DNA from: Dietzia aurantiaca
GTDB taxonomy: Bacteria > Actinomycetota > Actinomycetes > Mycobacteriales > Mycobacteriaceae
Direction: 5' to 3'
Assembly: GCF_021033825.1 (NCBI RefSeq)
Contig: NZ_JAIFXZ010000002.1
Location: 372,001 to 436,000 of the forward strand
DNA: 64,000 bases
Numbering within the stretch: the stretch's first letter is position 1; each line of letters opens with the position of its first letter. Below the pieces are notes generated by a model that saw only the letters and a list, made by a program, of their open reading frames with translations, was not told where the DNA came from and did no database searches. The translations under genes were made by a program, and so were the position numbers. Below, in pieces: positions 63,976 through 64,000 of this stretch.

Positions 63976-64000
63976 TGCCGGACTACCCATCCGCGGGGCC

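Overview
The window looks like a contiguous chromosomal piece of a high-GC actinobacterium of the order Mycobacteriales (Corynebacteriales). Diagnostic genes are the sigA/ppgK/suhB/cei/DUF4193/DUF3093/dut/DUF3710/OB-fold/DUF3159 block, the sigB and ideR-galE pair, and garA-ftsR-DUF151 nuclease-resR-gcvP. All have the order and neighbours known from Mycobacterium and Corynebacterium. A Dietzia-like organism is my best guess, from general knowledge and not from any search.

Layout. 1-7 kb: the 3' part of an ABC-F ATPase, a GyrI-like protein, an S58 peptidase, a DUF309 protein, a decayed pseudogene, a deazaflavin-dependent reductase, a GNAT and an SDR. 7-16 kb: a lactate-permease-like carrier, an SRPBCC-GNAT fusion, several hotdog-fold lipid enzymes (two thioesterases and a MaoC protein), a second deazaflavin reductase, a cyclopropane-synthase homologue with eroded active-site motifs, and type II NADH dehydrogenase. 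16-24 kb: gnd, a DEAD-like helicase overlapping a glycosylase-annotated family gene, the divergent oxyR / ahpC-ahpD peroxide module, and a membrane protein with a Gln/Gly/Tyr repeat tail. 23-38 kb: the conserved sigA neighbourhood, with SigA carrying Lys-rich pentapeptide repeats, then DUF3099-methyltransferase-dtd and sigB. 37.4-39.1 kb: an intact IS30-family element inserted just behind sigB. 39-46 kb: a Pat-type protein acyltransferase next to an AcuC-type deacetylase, divergent from ideR-galE, then DUF4192. 46-58 kb: PAC2, a DUF3516 helicase, DUF3817-TetR, NUDIX, a YbjN/secretion-chaperone-like protein, a lipoprotein, YchJ, an acyl-CoA ligase and an alpha/beta hydrolase. 58-64 kb: gcvP behind a tandem glycine riboswitch, then resR, a DUF151 nuclease, ftsR and garA.

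Functional picture. Most of the window is core housekeeping and stress regulation: two sigma-70 factors, iron (IdeR), peroxide (OxyR-AhpCD), the GarA switch on 2-oxoglutarate/glutamate flux, glycine cleavage, protein acylation and envelope maintenance. The accessory signals are the IS30 copy, the pseudogene at 4.2-4.7 kb, the domain fusion at 8.6 kb, the degenerate methyltransferase at 11.5 kb and two unrecognised proteins at 15.1 and 57.2 kb. I did not find an obvious new multi-gene defence or biosynthetic system. The most unusual items are those accessory genes, low-complexity tails on two core-region proteins, and several palindrome-rich intergenic regions. No tRNA, rRNA or CRISPR was seen.
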